NCBI RefSeq assembly: GCF_900142075.1
Contig: NZ_FQZO01000004.1
Coordinates: 62,001-126,000 of the forward strand
Direction: 5' to 3'
From: Clostridium amylolyticum
GTDB lineage: Bacteria; Bacillota; Clostridia; Clostridiales; Clostridiaceae
DNA length: 64,000 nucleotides
A model generated the notes under the pieces. The model saw only the letters and a list, made by a program, of their open reading frames with translations. It did not search any database and was not told the DNA's origin. The position numbers were made by a program, and so were the translations under genes. Of this stretch, positions 8,853-17,438 are shown piece by piece; position 1 is the stretch's first letter, and each line of letters opens with the position of its first letter.

Positions 8853-9815
8853 CTACTTAAGTCTTATTCTTGGGTCAACTAATGCATATGCTATGTCAGC
8901 TATTAAGTTTCCTAACAGTGTTAAGAATGCTAGCATTATATTAGTTCCCATGAGTAGATAATAGTCTCTTCCATTAACAGCATTTAACTGAACGGGACCT
9001 ATTCCTGGCCAGTTAAATATAGTCTCAGTAAGTACAGCTCCTGAAAATAATCCAGGGATTGAAAAACCTAATAAGGTTATAACTGGTATTAAAGCATTTC
9101 TTAGAGCATGCTTATATATAACAACTTTTTCTTTAAGTCCTTTTGCTCTTGCAGTTCTAATGTAATCTTGTCTTATAACTTCTAACATACTGGAACGGGT
9201 ATATCTCATCCATCCAGCCACACTTCCAAGAGTCAAAACAGTTAAAGGTAAAAGCATATGTTTTAATTCATCTAAGAACTTTGCAAAGCCTACAAAGTTT
9301 GATCCTGGTGTTGATATCCCAGATACCGGCAACAGGTGTAAATCTACCGCCAGCCATTTTATAAGTAAAAGTCCAAAGAAAAAGGACGGCATAGAAATAC
9401 CAAATAACGCAAATACTGTAAAGAAACTGTCAAAGCCTGAATATTGTTTTGTCGCTGATACTATTCCTATAGGCACCGCTATTATAATTCCTAAAATTAA
9501 AGAAGTTATAGCAAGTTTAAATGAGTTAGGTATAAAATCCTTCATTACAGAACTAACGCTTTTCTTGTAATAAAATGATTCTCCTAAATCCCCTTTTATA
9601 GCCCCCTGTGCCCAATAATAATATTGAACATATTTAGGTTCATTTAAGTGCATTTTGTCTCTTAATTCTTTTTTTGCTTCAGCACTCATGTGTGGATTAA
9701 GGTTTCCTGAAATAGCATCTCCTGGCGCTAATGCAAAGATTAAGAAGATAACTAAAGATATCCCTACTAAAGTAGGAATCAATTGTAGCAATCTTCTAAC
9801 AAGATATTGTCTCAT
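8853..9815 (-). CDS. oppB: Oligopeptide ABC transporter permease OppB
   Basis: A 320-residue permease with six predicted membrane helices. It begins MRQYLVRRLLQLIPTLVGIS, typical of OppB/DppB, and carries the EAA motif RTARAKGLKEKVVIYKHALR near residue 225. The ending DPRIRLK is also characteristic. It is the first gene of the operon. No substrate-binding protein (OppA) gene is found on either side within the window, so the binding protein must be encoded elsewhere or the operon is incomplete. Confidence 0.93.
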   Translation of the reverse strand: MRQYLVRRLLQLIPTLVGISLVIFLIFALAPGDAISGNLNPHMSAEAKKELRDKMHLNEPKYVQYYYWAQGAIKGDLGESFYYKKSVSSVMKDFIPNSFKLAITSLILGIIIAVPIGIVSATKQYSGFDSFFTVFALFGISMPSFFFGLLLIKWLAVDLHLLPVSGISTPGSNFVGFAKFLDELKHMLLPLTVLTLGSVAGWMRYTRSSMLEVIRQDYIRTARAKGLKEKVVIYKHALRNALIPVITLLGFSIPGLFSGAVLTETIFNWPGIGPVQLNAVNGRDYYLLMGTNIMLAFLTLLGNLIADIAYALVDPRIRLK

Positions 9816-10098
9816 CGTACCCCCCCTATTTTTTAAGTGTGTTTAAATATCTCTAAACACATATTTTATATATATAAGCTGTCATTGCTGCAATTCATAT
9901 TTACATTAATATTTCAAAAAAATATCATTGTAAATACTTCAGGCTTTTTTAGATTTAGGAACCACAGCAATTAACTTCTTATTCAAAATAAGTTTACCTA
10001 TTGTGTGCTTAAATTTGCTACTTCATAGGTAAAAAACTGTAGATAGAATGATTTTTAGATACTAAAGTATTAATTTATTGTAAACACGTATAAACAGT

Positions 10099-10127
10099 AT
10101 AGTAATTACATCTTCCATTTATGTCAA
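10099..10127 (-). promoter_or_regulatory. Predicted opp operon promoter
   Basis: On the minus strand a perfect -35 TTGACA (10122-10127), a 17-base spacer and a -10 TACTAT (10099-10104, four of six consensus bases). A TATACT three bases further on is an alternative -10. Transcription would begin about 280 bases upstream of oppB. Confidence 0.5.
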
Positions 10128-10530
10128 GTCCTTTATCACTTTAGCATAATAAAAAAAGCCCGGTATTCACTTAAAAATCATCTCTTTAATTTACCACAGC
10201 ATTAAGGCGTAAATCCCTGGTTATAATTCACTACATTTTATTCAATTACAGTGTTTACTTTTAATTTTTATATATTTGTATTATATATCTTAACAATTAA
10301 TTTGTAAATATATTTATTTATTATCAAGTTAGCAATGTATAGCAAAAATGCTAGGGATAAAATTATGAGGTTTTTAATAAAAGTGCTTTAATTAAATGAA
10401 TTTGCTAATTTTATACCTAGTGTAATTTACAGATTATTCAATTTATTATGAAAATGACAATGCAAACCTTTACTAAAAAAAGTTTTTTGATAATGTAATA
10501 AAAAAGATTTTTTTGTATTATTTTATAATA

Positions 10531-10559
10531 AAAACCATATCTATAAAAGATATGGTTTT
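10531..10559 (-). terminator. Terminator of guaBA
   Basis: A 12-base-pair perfect stem, AAAACCATATCT (10531-10542) with AGATATGGTTTT (10548-10559), loop ATAAA, immediately downstream of the guaA stop codon. T residues follow on the minus strand. Confidence 0.88.
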
Positions 10560-10567
10560 TATTAACT

Positions 10568-12100
10568 TTATTCCCACTCTATAGTGGATGGTGGTTTGGA
10601 AGTTATATCATAAACTACTCTATTTACATTTTTAACTTCATTAACAATTCTAGAGGATATCTTTTCTAATATTTCATAAGGAATATGAGCCCAGTTTGAG
10701 GTCATACCATCTGAGCTGGTTACTGCTCTTAATGCTATGGTATGGCAATAGGTTCTTTCGTCTCCCATTACGCCTACGGAGCGTATATTAGGGAGTACCG
10801 CAAAGTACTGCCATATACTGCTTTCTAGACCAGCTTTTGCTATTTCATCTCTAAAGATGTGATCTGCTTCTCTAGTAATCTCTAATTTGTCTTCTGTGAT
10901 TTCACCAAGAACCCTAATTGCTAAGCCTGGTCCTGGGAACGGCTGCCTCCACACTAGATTGTGAGGGATTCCAAGTTCTTCTCCCACTGCCCTAACTTCA
11001 TCTTTAAATAGTTCTCTTAATGGCTCAATAAGAGTGAATTGAAGGTCTTCTGGCAGTCCTCCTACGTTATGATGACTTTTAATCACCGCAGAGGTTCCAG
11101 TGCCGCTTTCCACTACGTCTGGATATATAGTTCCCTGTACTAAGAAAGATATCTCTCCAAGTTTATTTGCTTCTTCTTCAAACACTCTAATAAATTCTTC
11201 TCCAATGATCTTTCTCTTGGTTTCAGGGTCTTCTACTCCCTTAAGTTTGTTTAAGAATCTATCTTTTGCATTAACCCTTATTAAGTTCATATCAAATTGT
11301 TCTTTAAATATCTTTTCTACATTATCTCCTTCATCCTTACGAAGAAGGCCATGATCTACAAAAATACAAGTAAGCTGTTTTCCCACTGCTTTATGTACCA
11401 TTACAGCTGCTACAGAAGAGTCTACCCCTCCAGATAAAGCACAAATAAGCTTTTTGTCTCCAACTTTTTCTTTTATTTCATTTATTTTTTCTTGTGCAAA
11501 GGATGCCATGGTCCAATCTTTATTAAGTCCACACACTTTGTATATAAAGTTTTCTAGCATCTTTTTACCGAAAGGTGTGTGCTCCACCTCTGGGTGGAAC
11601 TGAACTCCATATAGATTATTTTCTTCATTGGACATAGCTGCTGCAGGGCATTCACTGGTAGAAGCTATTATCTTAAATCCTTCTGGCACCTTTTCCACAA
11701 AATCTGTATGGCTCATCCAGCATACTTCCTTTTCATTTAAACCTGTAAAAAGAGGGCTGGTGGTATCTAATTTTATTTCAGCTTTTCCATATTCTCTTAT
11801 AGACGCTGAAGTTACCTTTCCGCCTAGAGAATGTGCCATTAGTTGATCTCCATAGCATATTCCCAGTACAGGAACGTTCATACTATAAATTTCTTTATCT
11901 ATTTTAGGAGAATCCTCTCCGTAAACACTGTTAGGACCTCCGGTAAAAATAATACCTTTAGGGTTTCTTTCCATTATTTTTTCAGTTCCATAGGTGTAGG
12001 GTATAATTTCGCAATATACTCCCAGCTCTCTTACTCTTCTTGCGATAAGCTGATTGTATTGTCCTCCAAAATCCACAATAAGCACTAAATTTTTGTTCAT
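10568..12100 (-). CDS. guaA: GMP synthase (glutamine-hydrolysing)
   Basis: A 510-residue two-domain amidotransferase that converts XMP, ATP and glutamine to GMP. The N-terminal class I glutaminase (residues 1-195) shows the nucleophile loop GICYGDQ and the partner GVQFHPEVEHT. The ATP pyrophosphatase domain carries the P-loop ALSGGVDSSV. The C-terminal dimerisation domain ends DITSKPPSTIEWE, the conserved GuaA terminus. GICYGDQ has Asp where many homologues have Met or His after Gly, a tolerated variation. Separated from guaB by 42 bases and therefore in one operon behind the guanine riboswitch. Confidence 0.98.
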   Translation of the reverse strand: MNKNLVLIVDFGGQYNQLIARRVRELGVYCEIIPYTYGTEKIMERNPKGIIFTGGPNSVYGEDSPKIDKEIYSMNVPVLGICYGDQLMAHSLGGKVTSASIREYGKAEIKLDTTSPLFTGLNEKEVCWMSHTDFVEKVPEGFKIIASTSECPAAAMSNEENNLYGVQFHPEVEHTPFGKKMLENFIYKVCGLNKDWTMASFAQEKINEIKEKVGDKKLICALSGGVDSSVAAVMVHKAVGKQLTCIFVDHGLLRKDEGDNVEKIFKEQFDMNLIRVNAKDRFLNKLKGVEDPETKRKIIGEEFIRVFEEEANKLGEISFLVQGTIYPDVVESGTGTSAVIKSHHNVGGLPEDLQFTLIEPLRELFKDEVRAVGEELGIPHNLVWRQPFPGPGLAIRVLGEITEDKLEITREADHIFRDEIAKAGLESSIWQYFAVLPNIRSVGVMGDERTYCHTIALRAVTSSDGMTSNWAHIPYEILEKISSRIVNEVKNVNRVVYDITSKPPSTIEWE

Positions 12101-12142
12101 TTTTTCCTCCCGCGGATATATTTTTATAACTTGTAATATAGT

Positions 12143-13600
12143 TTAATTCCTGTCTACACTGTAGTTAGGGGATTCTTTTGTAATATAAATGTCATGAGGA
12201 TGACTTTCCTTTAAACCAGCAGAGGTTTGAACTACGAAAGTAGCATTTTCATATAGGTCTCTTAAGGTTTTCGCACCTAAGTATCCCATACCGGATCTTA
12301 TTCCGCCTAAAAGCTGATAAATAGTGTCTGCTACATAACCTTTGTAAGCTACTCTTCCTTCTACACCTTCTGGCACAAGCTTCTTGTTTCCTTCTTGGAA
12401 GTATCTATCTTTGCTTCCTGCTGCCATAGCTGCTAAAGAGCCCATTCCTCTATACACTTTATAGCTTCTTCCTTGATAAATTTCCATTTCTCCAGGGGAT
12501 TCTTCGCAACCTGCAAACAATGACCCCATCATTACCACTTTAGCTCCTGCTGCTAGTGCTTTTACCGCGTCTCCTGAGTATTTAACTCCACCATCAGCTA
12601 TAACAGGTATGCCATACTTTTCTGCCACTTCTACGCAGTCCATTACTGCTGTAAGTTGAGGCACCCCTACTCCAGCTACCACTCTTGTTGTGCATATGGA
12701 TCCTGGTCCTATTCCAACTTTTATACAATCCGCTCCAGCTTTAATTAAATCTTCTGCTGCTTTTGGTGTTGCAATATTTCCTGCAATAACTTGTAGCTCA
12801 GGATATTTTTCTTTTATTTTTTTAACTGCTTCCATAACTCCTTGGGAATGTCCATGAGCTGTATCAATGGTTATTACATCCACCTGAGCTTTCACTAAAG
12901 CATCTACTCTATCCATCATATCCATGGTCACGCCCACCGCTGCAGCCACTAGTAGTCTTCCTCTTGAATCTTTAGCTGCATTAGGGAAGGCCTTAACTTT
13001 TTCTATGTCTTTAATGGTTATTAATCCTATTAAATTGTAGTCCTTATCTACTAATGGAAGCTTTTCTATCTTATGCTTTTTTAATAATTCCTTAGCTTCT
13101 TCCATAGTAGTTCCCTCTGGTGCTGTGATTAGATTTTCACTGGTCATAACTTCAGATATCTTTTTGCTATAGTCTGTTTCAAAAACTATATCCCTGTTAG
13201 TAACTATACCTACCAGTTTACCATTTTTAGTTATTGGTACACCGGATATCCTATATTGGCTCATAAGGCTTAAAGCATCTTCCAGCTTATTATCTTCTGA
13301 AAGATAAAATGGATCTGTTATAACCCCATTTTCCTGCCTCTTAACCTTATCCACTTCTTTAGCTTGAGCTTCTATGCTCATATTCTTATGTATGGTTCCA
13401 ATACCACCTTCTCTTGCCATAGCTATAGCCATTTTAGCTTCGGTAACCGTGTCCATACCTGCACTCATTAGTGGAATGTTAAGTTTAATAGTCTTTGTAA
13501 GATTTGTAGATAAAACTACATCCTTTGGTAAAACCTCGGATTTGTTTGGAACTAAAAGTACATCATCAAATGTGTATGCATTTTTCAATATGCGTGCCAT
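12143..13600 (-). CDS. guaB: IMP dehydrogenase
   Basis: A 485-residue enzyme oxidising IMP to XMP with NAD+, the first committed step to GMP. The TIM-barrel is interrupted by a pair of CBS domains (about residues 93-205: YRISGVPITKNGKLVGIVTNRD and HKIEKLPLVDKDYNLIG). The active-site Cys loop reads GPGSICTTRVVAGVG, the phosphate-binding region VIADGGVKYSGD, and the flap carries YRGMGSL. First gene after the guanine riboswitch terminator; guaA follows, giving a complete IMP-to-GMP branch under guanine control. Confidence 0.98.
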   Translation of the reverse strand: MARILKNAYTFDDVLLVPNKSEVLPKDVVLSTNLTKTIKLNIPLMSAGMDTVTEAKMAIAMAREGGIGTIHKNMSIEAQAKEVDKVKRQENGVITDPFYLSEDNKLEDALSLMSQYRISGVPITKNGKLVGIVTNRDIVFETDYSKKISEVMTSENLITAPEGTTMEEAKELLKKHKIEKLPLVDKDYNLIGLITIKDIEKVKAFPNAAKDSRGRLLVAAAVGVTMDMMDRVDALVKAQVDVITIDTAHGHSQGVMEAVKKIKEKYPELQVIAGNIATPKAAEDLIKAGADCIKVGIGPGSICTTRVVAGVGVPQLTAVMDCVEVAEKYGIPVIADGGVKYSGDAVKALAAGAKVVMMGSLFAGCEESPGEMEIYQGRSYKVYRGMGSLAAMAAGSKDRYFQEGNKKLVPEGVEGRVAYKGYVADTIYQLLGGIRSGMGYLGAKTLRDLYENATFVVQTSAGLKESHPHDIYITKESPNYSVDRN

Positions 13601-13702
13601 ACCATCACCCTTTCAACTCTTTTGAATTTTTTCTTTCATATTATAGTATAAAAAAAACCTACATTATATATAGTGTTCCCGAAAAAGGAAAAAAATAAAA
13701 GA

Positions 13703-13734
13703 CATATGGGTTTTCTACAAGTGAAACCCATATG
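13703..13734 (-). terminator. Riboswitch-controlled terminator of guaB
   Basis: An 11-base-pair perfect stem CATATGGGTTT (13703-13713) with AAACCCATATG (13724-13734), followed on the minus strand by CTTTTATTTTTT. It sits between the aptamer and guaB. The minus-strand GTTTCAC in its first arm (plus positions 13721-13727) is complementary to GTGAAAC at the 3' edge of the aptamer P1 stem (plus positions 13754-13760), which gives the alternative antiterminator. Confidence 0.9.
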
Positions 13735-13757
13735 CCTTAAATAGCATAGTAAAGTTT

Positions 13758-13825
13758 CACCCATAGTCGGAAATTTACGGTTTCCGGTAGAGACTCCCTG
13801 CCATATTCAGGGGATATACGAGTGG
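13758..13825 (-). ncRNA. Purine riboswitch aptamer, guanine class
   Basis: Read on the minus strand the sequence follows the purine aptamer consensus from end to end. There is a P1 arm CACTCGTATA, the P2 hairpin with CTGAATATGGCAGG, J2/3 AGTCTCTACC, the P3 hairpin GGAAACCGTAAATTTCC, then GACTATGGGTG closing P1. The base just before GACTAT is C, the position that pairs with the ligand, so it should recognise guanine (or hypoxanthine) rather than adenine. Its position upstream of a terminator and guaB-guaA matches repression when guanine is plentiful. Confidence 0.95.
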
Positions 13826-13851
13826 TTAAATACCCATATTAAATTAAAAAT

Positions 13852-13880
13852 ATTATAATGCTTCAAAATAAACTTGTCAA
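13852..13880 (-). promoter_or_regulatory. guaBA promoter
   Basis: Consensus sigma-A promoter on the minus strand: TTGACA (13875-13880), exactly 17 bases, TATAAT (13852-13857), ending about 27 bases before the riboswitch aptamer. Confidence 0.85.
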
Positions 13881-13938
13881 TTAAAGAGTTAACTATTGTA
13901 AATTTATCATAATGTAAAGGTTATACTCACCATATTCA

Positions 13939-16878
13939 TTAAAATACATCCGGCAGCATTACAGATTTTAGTATAAAATCATTGCTCCTATTAACTTCTT
14001 CAATAACCGCACTACAATTAATATTTCCACCTTCAACGCCTTTATTTGTGGTAGAAAAATTATAATTTATAATAAAGTGATTATATTTTGAAGTATCTCC
14101 TGGAGGAAGGCTAACTGTTATCTCTCTATAATTGTCTAAAACTTTATCATTTGTAAAATTAAAATCCTTTATCTCTTCAAGTTCATTTTTTTCTGTTACT
14201 TTAAATAATCTTATGGAATCCATATTGATATTCTGAATATTGCTATTTTGATCCTTGTTAATGATTATTTTAACCCTTGTAGGCTGCCCAGAAGTTCTCA
14301 CATAAGTACCTACCTTAGCGGTAAAATCCTCAGCAATCTCCGATACTTCATTAGAATCATTAAGAAGATAATTCTCTCCAAGGGTTCCAAAGCTAGTAGC
14401 TTTATTAGTAAATAGTCCTTGTTTTAAGATGTATTCATCTACAATAGAAAGCTGCAATGGATGAAAGGTAAGACTTCTATTAATCTTTTCAATATCCGTA
14501 TAGTTAATAGCGGCATCCTCAACTAAATTATAGGTACCAATTTTATTTCCTTTAAGATCTAAAGTCGCTGTAATGCCTTTAGATTCATATTGCTTAGTGG
14601 CATTATTATAAATATAAACTAAACTTGGAAGAACTATCTCCATCTTGTTGGCTCCCTGTGAGCTGGTTATTCCTTCTGGAAGGGTTTCAATAAGCTTAGG
14701 GTTCTTAATTACAAACTGAGCTCTAACTTCATCTGCTATATCTAGCATAGAATTTTGGAAATCTAATTTATTAGTTCTTCTATGATCTATATACATACCA
14801 TTAGTTTTTGAAGCTAGTTCGCTAAAAAGATTATTATCACCCTTTTCTCCTAAGGTGATAAAATAAGAGCTAATGCGGTAATTCTGATTTACTATCGCTC
14901 CAGCCATAATTCTAGCGTATTCCTCCGAAAGGATCTTATTATCCTCATTAGGAACAGTGCTAGGAGCATACTGTGCTTTAGTGCCTAAAGCTTCATTATT
15001 TAATTCAGTATATAAATTATTGGGCTGATCTTTCTCATGGGTATAGTAATCAGTTTTGTCATCTCCAATGACCACGATATGCTTATCCGCATCATTATTG
15101 TTGGCTAGAACCCATAAGGCCTTTCTAATGGCATCTCCAGTATTTGAGCCTTCACCTATAGTAAGGTTTTCTATGGCATTTTTAATTTGATCTTTATTAT
15201 TACTGCTTATAAGATACTGAGATTTTCCAAAATCCTTTACTATAGCTCCAGAATTATAGCTAACTAAAGCTACTTTTACATTAGTGTTTCCATTAAATCT
15301 ATCTATAACTGCCTTAGCGGTTTCCTTTAATACAGATGTTTTTTCCTCGCCATTAAAACCTTCAAGCATACTCTTTGAAGCATCCAACACAAGCACAACT
15401 TCCTTAGGCTTTGATACGAAACTATCAGATGGCTTAATAGGATTTGGAGTTATTTTATATTCCATTTGAAAATCCTTATATAAATTTATCTTATTGTTAT
15501 TTTCCACTATATTTCTATTCATAATAAAAGTCATATTATACTTAGATATATCAATGTTTACCGAAGGGAATATTTTATTTATTATATTAGAATTAACGCC
15601 CTTATAGCTAATATTCCACCCTTCATTGCTTAAATCATAGACTCCACTTTTAGTAGCCTTTAAAGTAATGGAAATATCAAAAGGATCCGCTTCATACCTC
15701 TTGGCCTCCTTATTAAGCTTATACTTAATATCAGGTATTCTCTGGGCAAAACTTGTGCCATTTACATCAATATTTTTCATAGAACCAGCATACTCAATTC
15801 CTTCCGGCAAATTAAAGTTTATCTTCACATCTTCTGTAGCAAAATCCGCCTTAATCTGATCTGCAATCTGAGAATAAACCTCGTTTATAGCATTAGCATC
15901 TGTAGCCCCATAATACAATCCATTCGCGGCATTAGTAATATCCATAAGTTTCTTCTCACTAGCTCCTTCACTAAATCCTATAACAAAGTTTTTAATTCCC
16001 ATATCTTTCACATTCCTAGCCATTATTTTAGCATATTTAAGAGCAAAACCTTTATCAGCCGGTTCAGAAGTACCACCATACACACCATATTTTATATCAT
16101 AATCATTTTCATAAATATTATAATAATAGTTCCATCTCTTGTTTTCAGTATTATCTTTTCCCCACATATATTCCTTGGTTCTTCGTCCAGCAAAATTTGT
16201 ACTCTCTACCACTTGATACCTTAAATCTCCCCACCAATCGTAATAATAATATCCTCCATCACCTGTATAAGTTAATGCTGTTGGTTCTCCATCTGACATA
16301 AATACCAAGTATTTTTTAGTTGATGGATTAGTGGAAAATAAACTACTTCCAGTTCTTAGTCCATCACCAATATTAGTTCCTCCATCTGGAGTCATCCCTT
16401 TAATTATAGCCTTAAGATTGTTCTTCTCTTTTGAACTAACCATTCCATTTTTTGAGTACTTAGTAGTTTCTATTTTAGATTGGGTAGAATAGGTAACAAT
16501 ACCTACTTTAACATTATCTATTTCTGAAAACTTGTCTATAAAATTATTTGCTGCCGACTTGAGGGCATTCATCCTTATAGTACTGTCATTTTTGCCTATA
16601 GGGTCTTTCATACTTCCAGAAGTATCTATAACCAACACTATTTCTTTATCGGTTTGAGGGCTAATAAGCTCCATGGGGATAGGCTGGGGTTCAAAATGGT
16701 AATTTATAGTGAATTCTTCGTTAACCCCTGCTTTTATCGAATTTTGAGATACTATAACCTTTATGTCAGGAACGTTAATATTAGAGCTTGCCCTTTGAGA
16801 GAAGGCTATGAGGCTTAGGGTGAAAATTACGACTAACATCAAAGTAAACTTTACCTTAAATGGGTGATGTTTTTTCAT
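13939..16878 (-). CDS. Secreted double von Willebrand factor A protein, putative type IV pilus tip adhesin
   Basis: A 979-residue protein with a Sec-type signal peptide (residues 1-30, KVKFTLMLVVIFTLSLIAFS) rather than a prepilin motif. The first vWA domain (about 78-340) has a complete metal-binding MIDAS: DTSGSM at 85-90, DGGTNIGDGL and MSDGEP. The second (about 490-720) starts DASKSM and has GSNTGD and GDDKTD, so its MIDAS is probably also usable though less canonical. Beta-rich regions follow each domain. It is the last gene of the pilus operon, 18 bases after a prepilin gene. By analogy with PilY1 of Pseudomonas and vWA pilus subunits of streptococci I infer a metal-dependent adhesin on the pilus tip. 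No LPXTG anchor is visible. Confidence 0.8.
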   Translation of the reverse strand: MKKHHPFKVKFTLMLVVIFTLSLIAFSQRASSNINVPDIKVIVSQNSIKAGVNEEFTINYHFEPQPIPMELISPQTDKEIVLVIDTSGSMKDPIGKNDSTIRMNALKSAANNFIDKFSEIDNVKVGIVTYSTQSKIETTKYSKNGMVSSKEKNNLKAIIKGMTPDGGTNIGDGLRTGSSLFSTNPSTKKYLVFMSDGEPTALTYTGDGGYYYYDWWGDLRYQVVESTNFAGRRTKEYMWGKDNTENKRWNYYYNIYENDYDIKYGVYGGTSEPADKGFALKYAKIMARNVKDMGIKNFVIGFSEGASEKKLMDITNAANGLYYGATDANAINEVYSQIADQIKADFATEDVKINFNLPEGIEYAGSMKNIDVNGTSFAQRIPDIKYKLNKEAKRYEADPFDISITLKATKSGVYDLSNEGWNISYKGVNSNIINKIFPSVNIDISKYNMTFIMNRNIVENNNKINLYKDFQMEYKITPNPIKPSDSFVSKPKEVVLVLDASKSMLEGFNGEEKTSVLKETAKAVIDRFNGNTNVKVALVSYNSGAIVKDFGKSQYLISSNNKDQIKNAIENLTIGEGSNTGDAIRKALWVLANNNDADKHIVVIGDDKTDYYTHEKDQPNNLYTELNNEALGTKAQYAPSTVPNEDNKILSEEYARIMAGAIVNQNYRISSYFITLGEKGDNNLFSELASKTNGMYIDHRRTNKLDFQNSMLDIADEVRAQFVIKNPKLIETLPEGITSSQGANKMEIVLPSLVYIYNNATKQYESKGITATLDLKGNKIGTYNLVEDAAINYTDIEKINRSLTFHPLQLSIVDEYILKQGLFTNKATSFGTLGENYLLNDSNEVSEIAEDFTAKVGTYVRTSGQPTRVKIIINKDQNSNIQNINMDSIRLFKVTEKNELEEIKDFNFTNDKVLDNYREITVSLPPGDTSKYNHFIINYNFSTTNKGVEGGNINCSAVIEEVNRSNDFILKSVMLPDVF

Positions 16879-16896
16879 GTGGTCACCTCCTGTTTA

Positions 16897-17427
16897 CTAT
16901 TTAGATTTATTTCTAAAATTAATTATATTTTCTATAGAATATTCACGTTTTTCATTTTTAAATTTTATATTTAAAGTTACTCCTTGAGTTTCTTTGAAGG
17001 CTTTACCTTCGGATAAAGGTTTTATAAAGATGCTTTCTATATTTCCTCCGGTTGCTTTTCTGCTTGCGGTGGAGTTTTCGATAAATTCTAGTTTGTTGTT
17101 TACAAGTTCTAGTTTGTTCTCTTTACGCTCACCATCAAGATAGATTAAATATTTTAGATTAACTTCTAAACTACTATCTATTGCATCTAAATTATGTATG
17201 TCCTTAATTTCTTTAATTTCTTTTACTTCCATGAGTTTTTGCGATGTAAGGGAATTTACCGTCTGTGCTTCATGCTGCAGTTCAGACCTGGCACTGGTTT
17301 CATCTAAAGACTTATAATTTCCCAGGAAAAAAGGTAATATTATGGCTGAAACCAGCGCCATTATGCCAAGGGCTATAATAAGCTCCAATAATGTAAAAGC
17401 CTTTCTTTTTTGGGTGATTTTCTTCAA
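16897..17427 (-). CDS. Type IV prepilin-like protein (minor pilin)
   Basis: A prepilin of about 176 residues with the processing site KRKAFTLLELIIALGI. Cleavage would leave Phe1 and the assembly Glu5. The residue before the cleavage point is Ala instead of the usual Gly, a substitution some prepilin peptidases accept. The rest is a helix (SARSELQHEAQTVNSLTSQK) and a beta-rich C-terminal domain, as in PilW/GspJ-class minor pilins. The first in-frame GTG (17436) abuts the ribosome binding site AGAGGTGA with no spacing. TTG at 17425-17427 has the right distance, so I use it. Lies 11 bases after the previous gene, in the pilus operon. Confidence 0.8.
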   Translation of the reverse strand: MKKITQKRKAFTLLELIIALGIMALVSAIILPFFLGNYKSLDETSARSELQHEAQTVNSLTSQKLMEVKEIKEIKDIHNLDAIDSSLEVNLKYLIYLDGERKENKLELVNNKLEFIENSTASRKATGGNIESIFIKPLSEGKAFKETQGVTLNIKFKNEKREYSIENIINFRNKSK

Positions 17428-17438
17428 TATGCTCACCT

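Larger units (their letters stand above)
9816..10567. other. Long intergenic region upstream of opp
   Basis: About 750 bases without a convincing gene. From the left it holds a roughly 280-base putative opp leader with a weak hairpin (TTTACCTAT near 9998 with ATAGGTAAA near 10025). Then come the predicted opp promoter and a 15-base inverted repeat with one mismatch (10351-10365 with 10406-10420). The guaA terminator ends the region. I compared the leader with T-box, SAM, lysine and other riboswitch consensus sequences and recognised none. Confidence 0.6.

Noticed and set aside
9816..10098. Possible T-box or other riboswitch in the opp leader
   Set aside because: No conserved T-box antiterminator (GGGTGGNACCGCG), SAM, lysine or glycine motif could be found on the minus strand.
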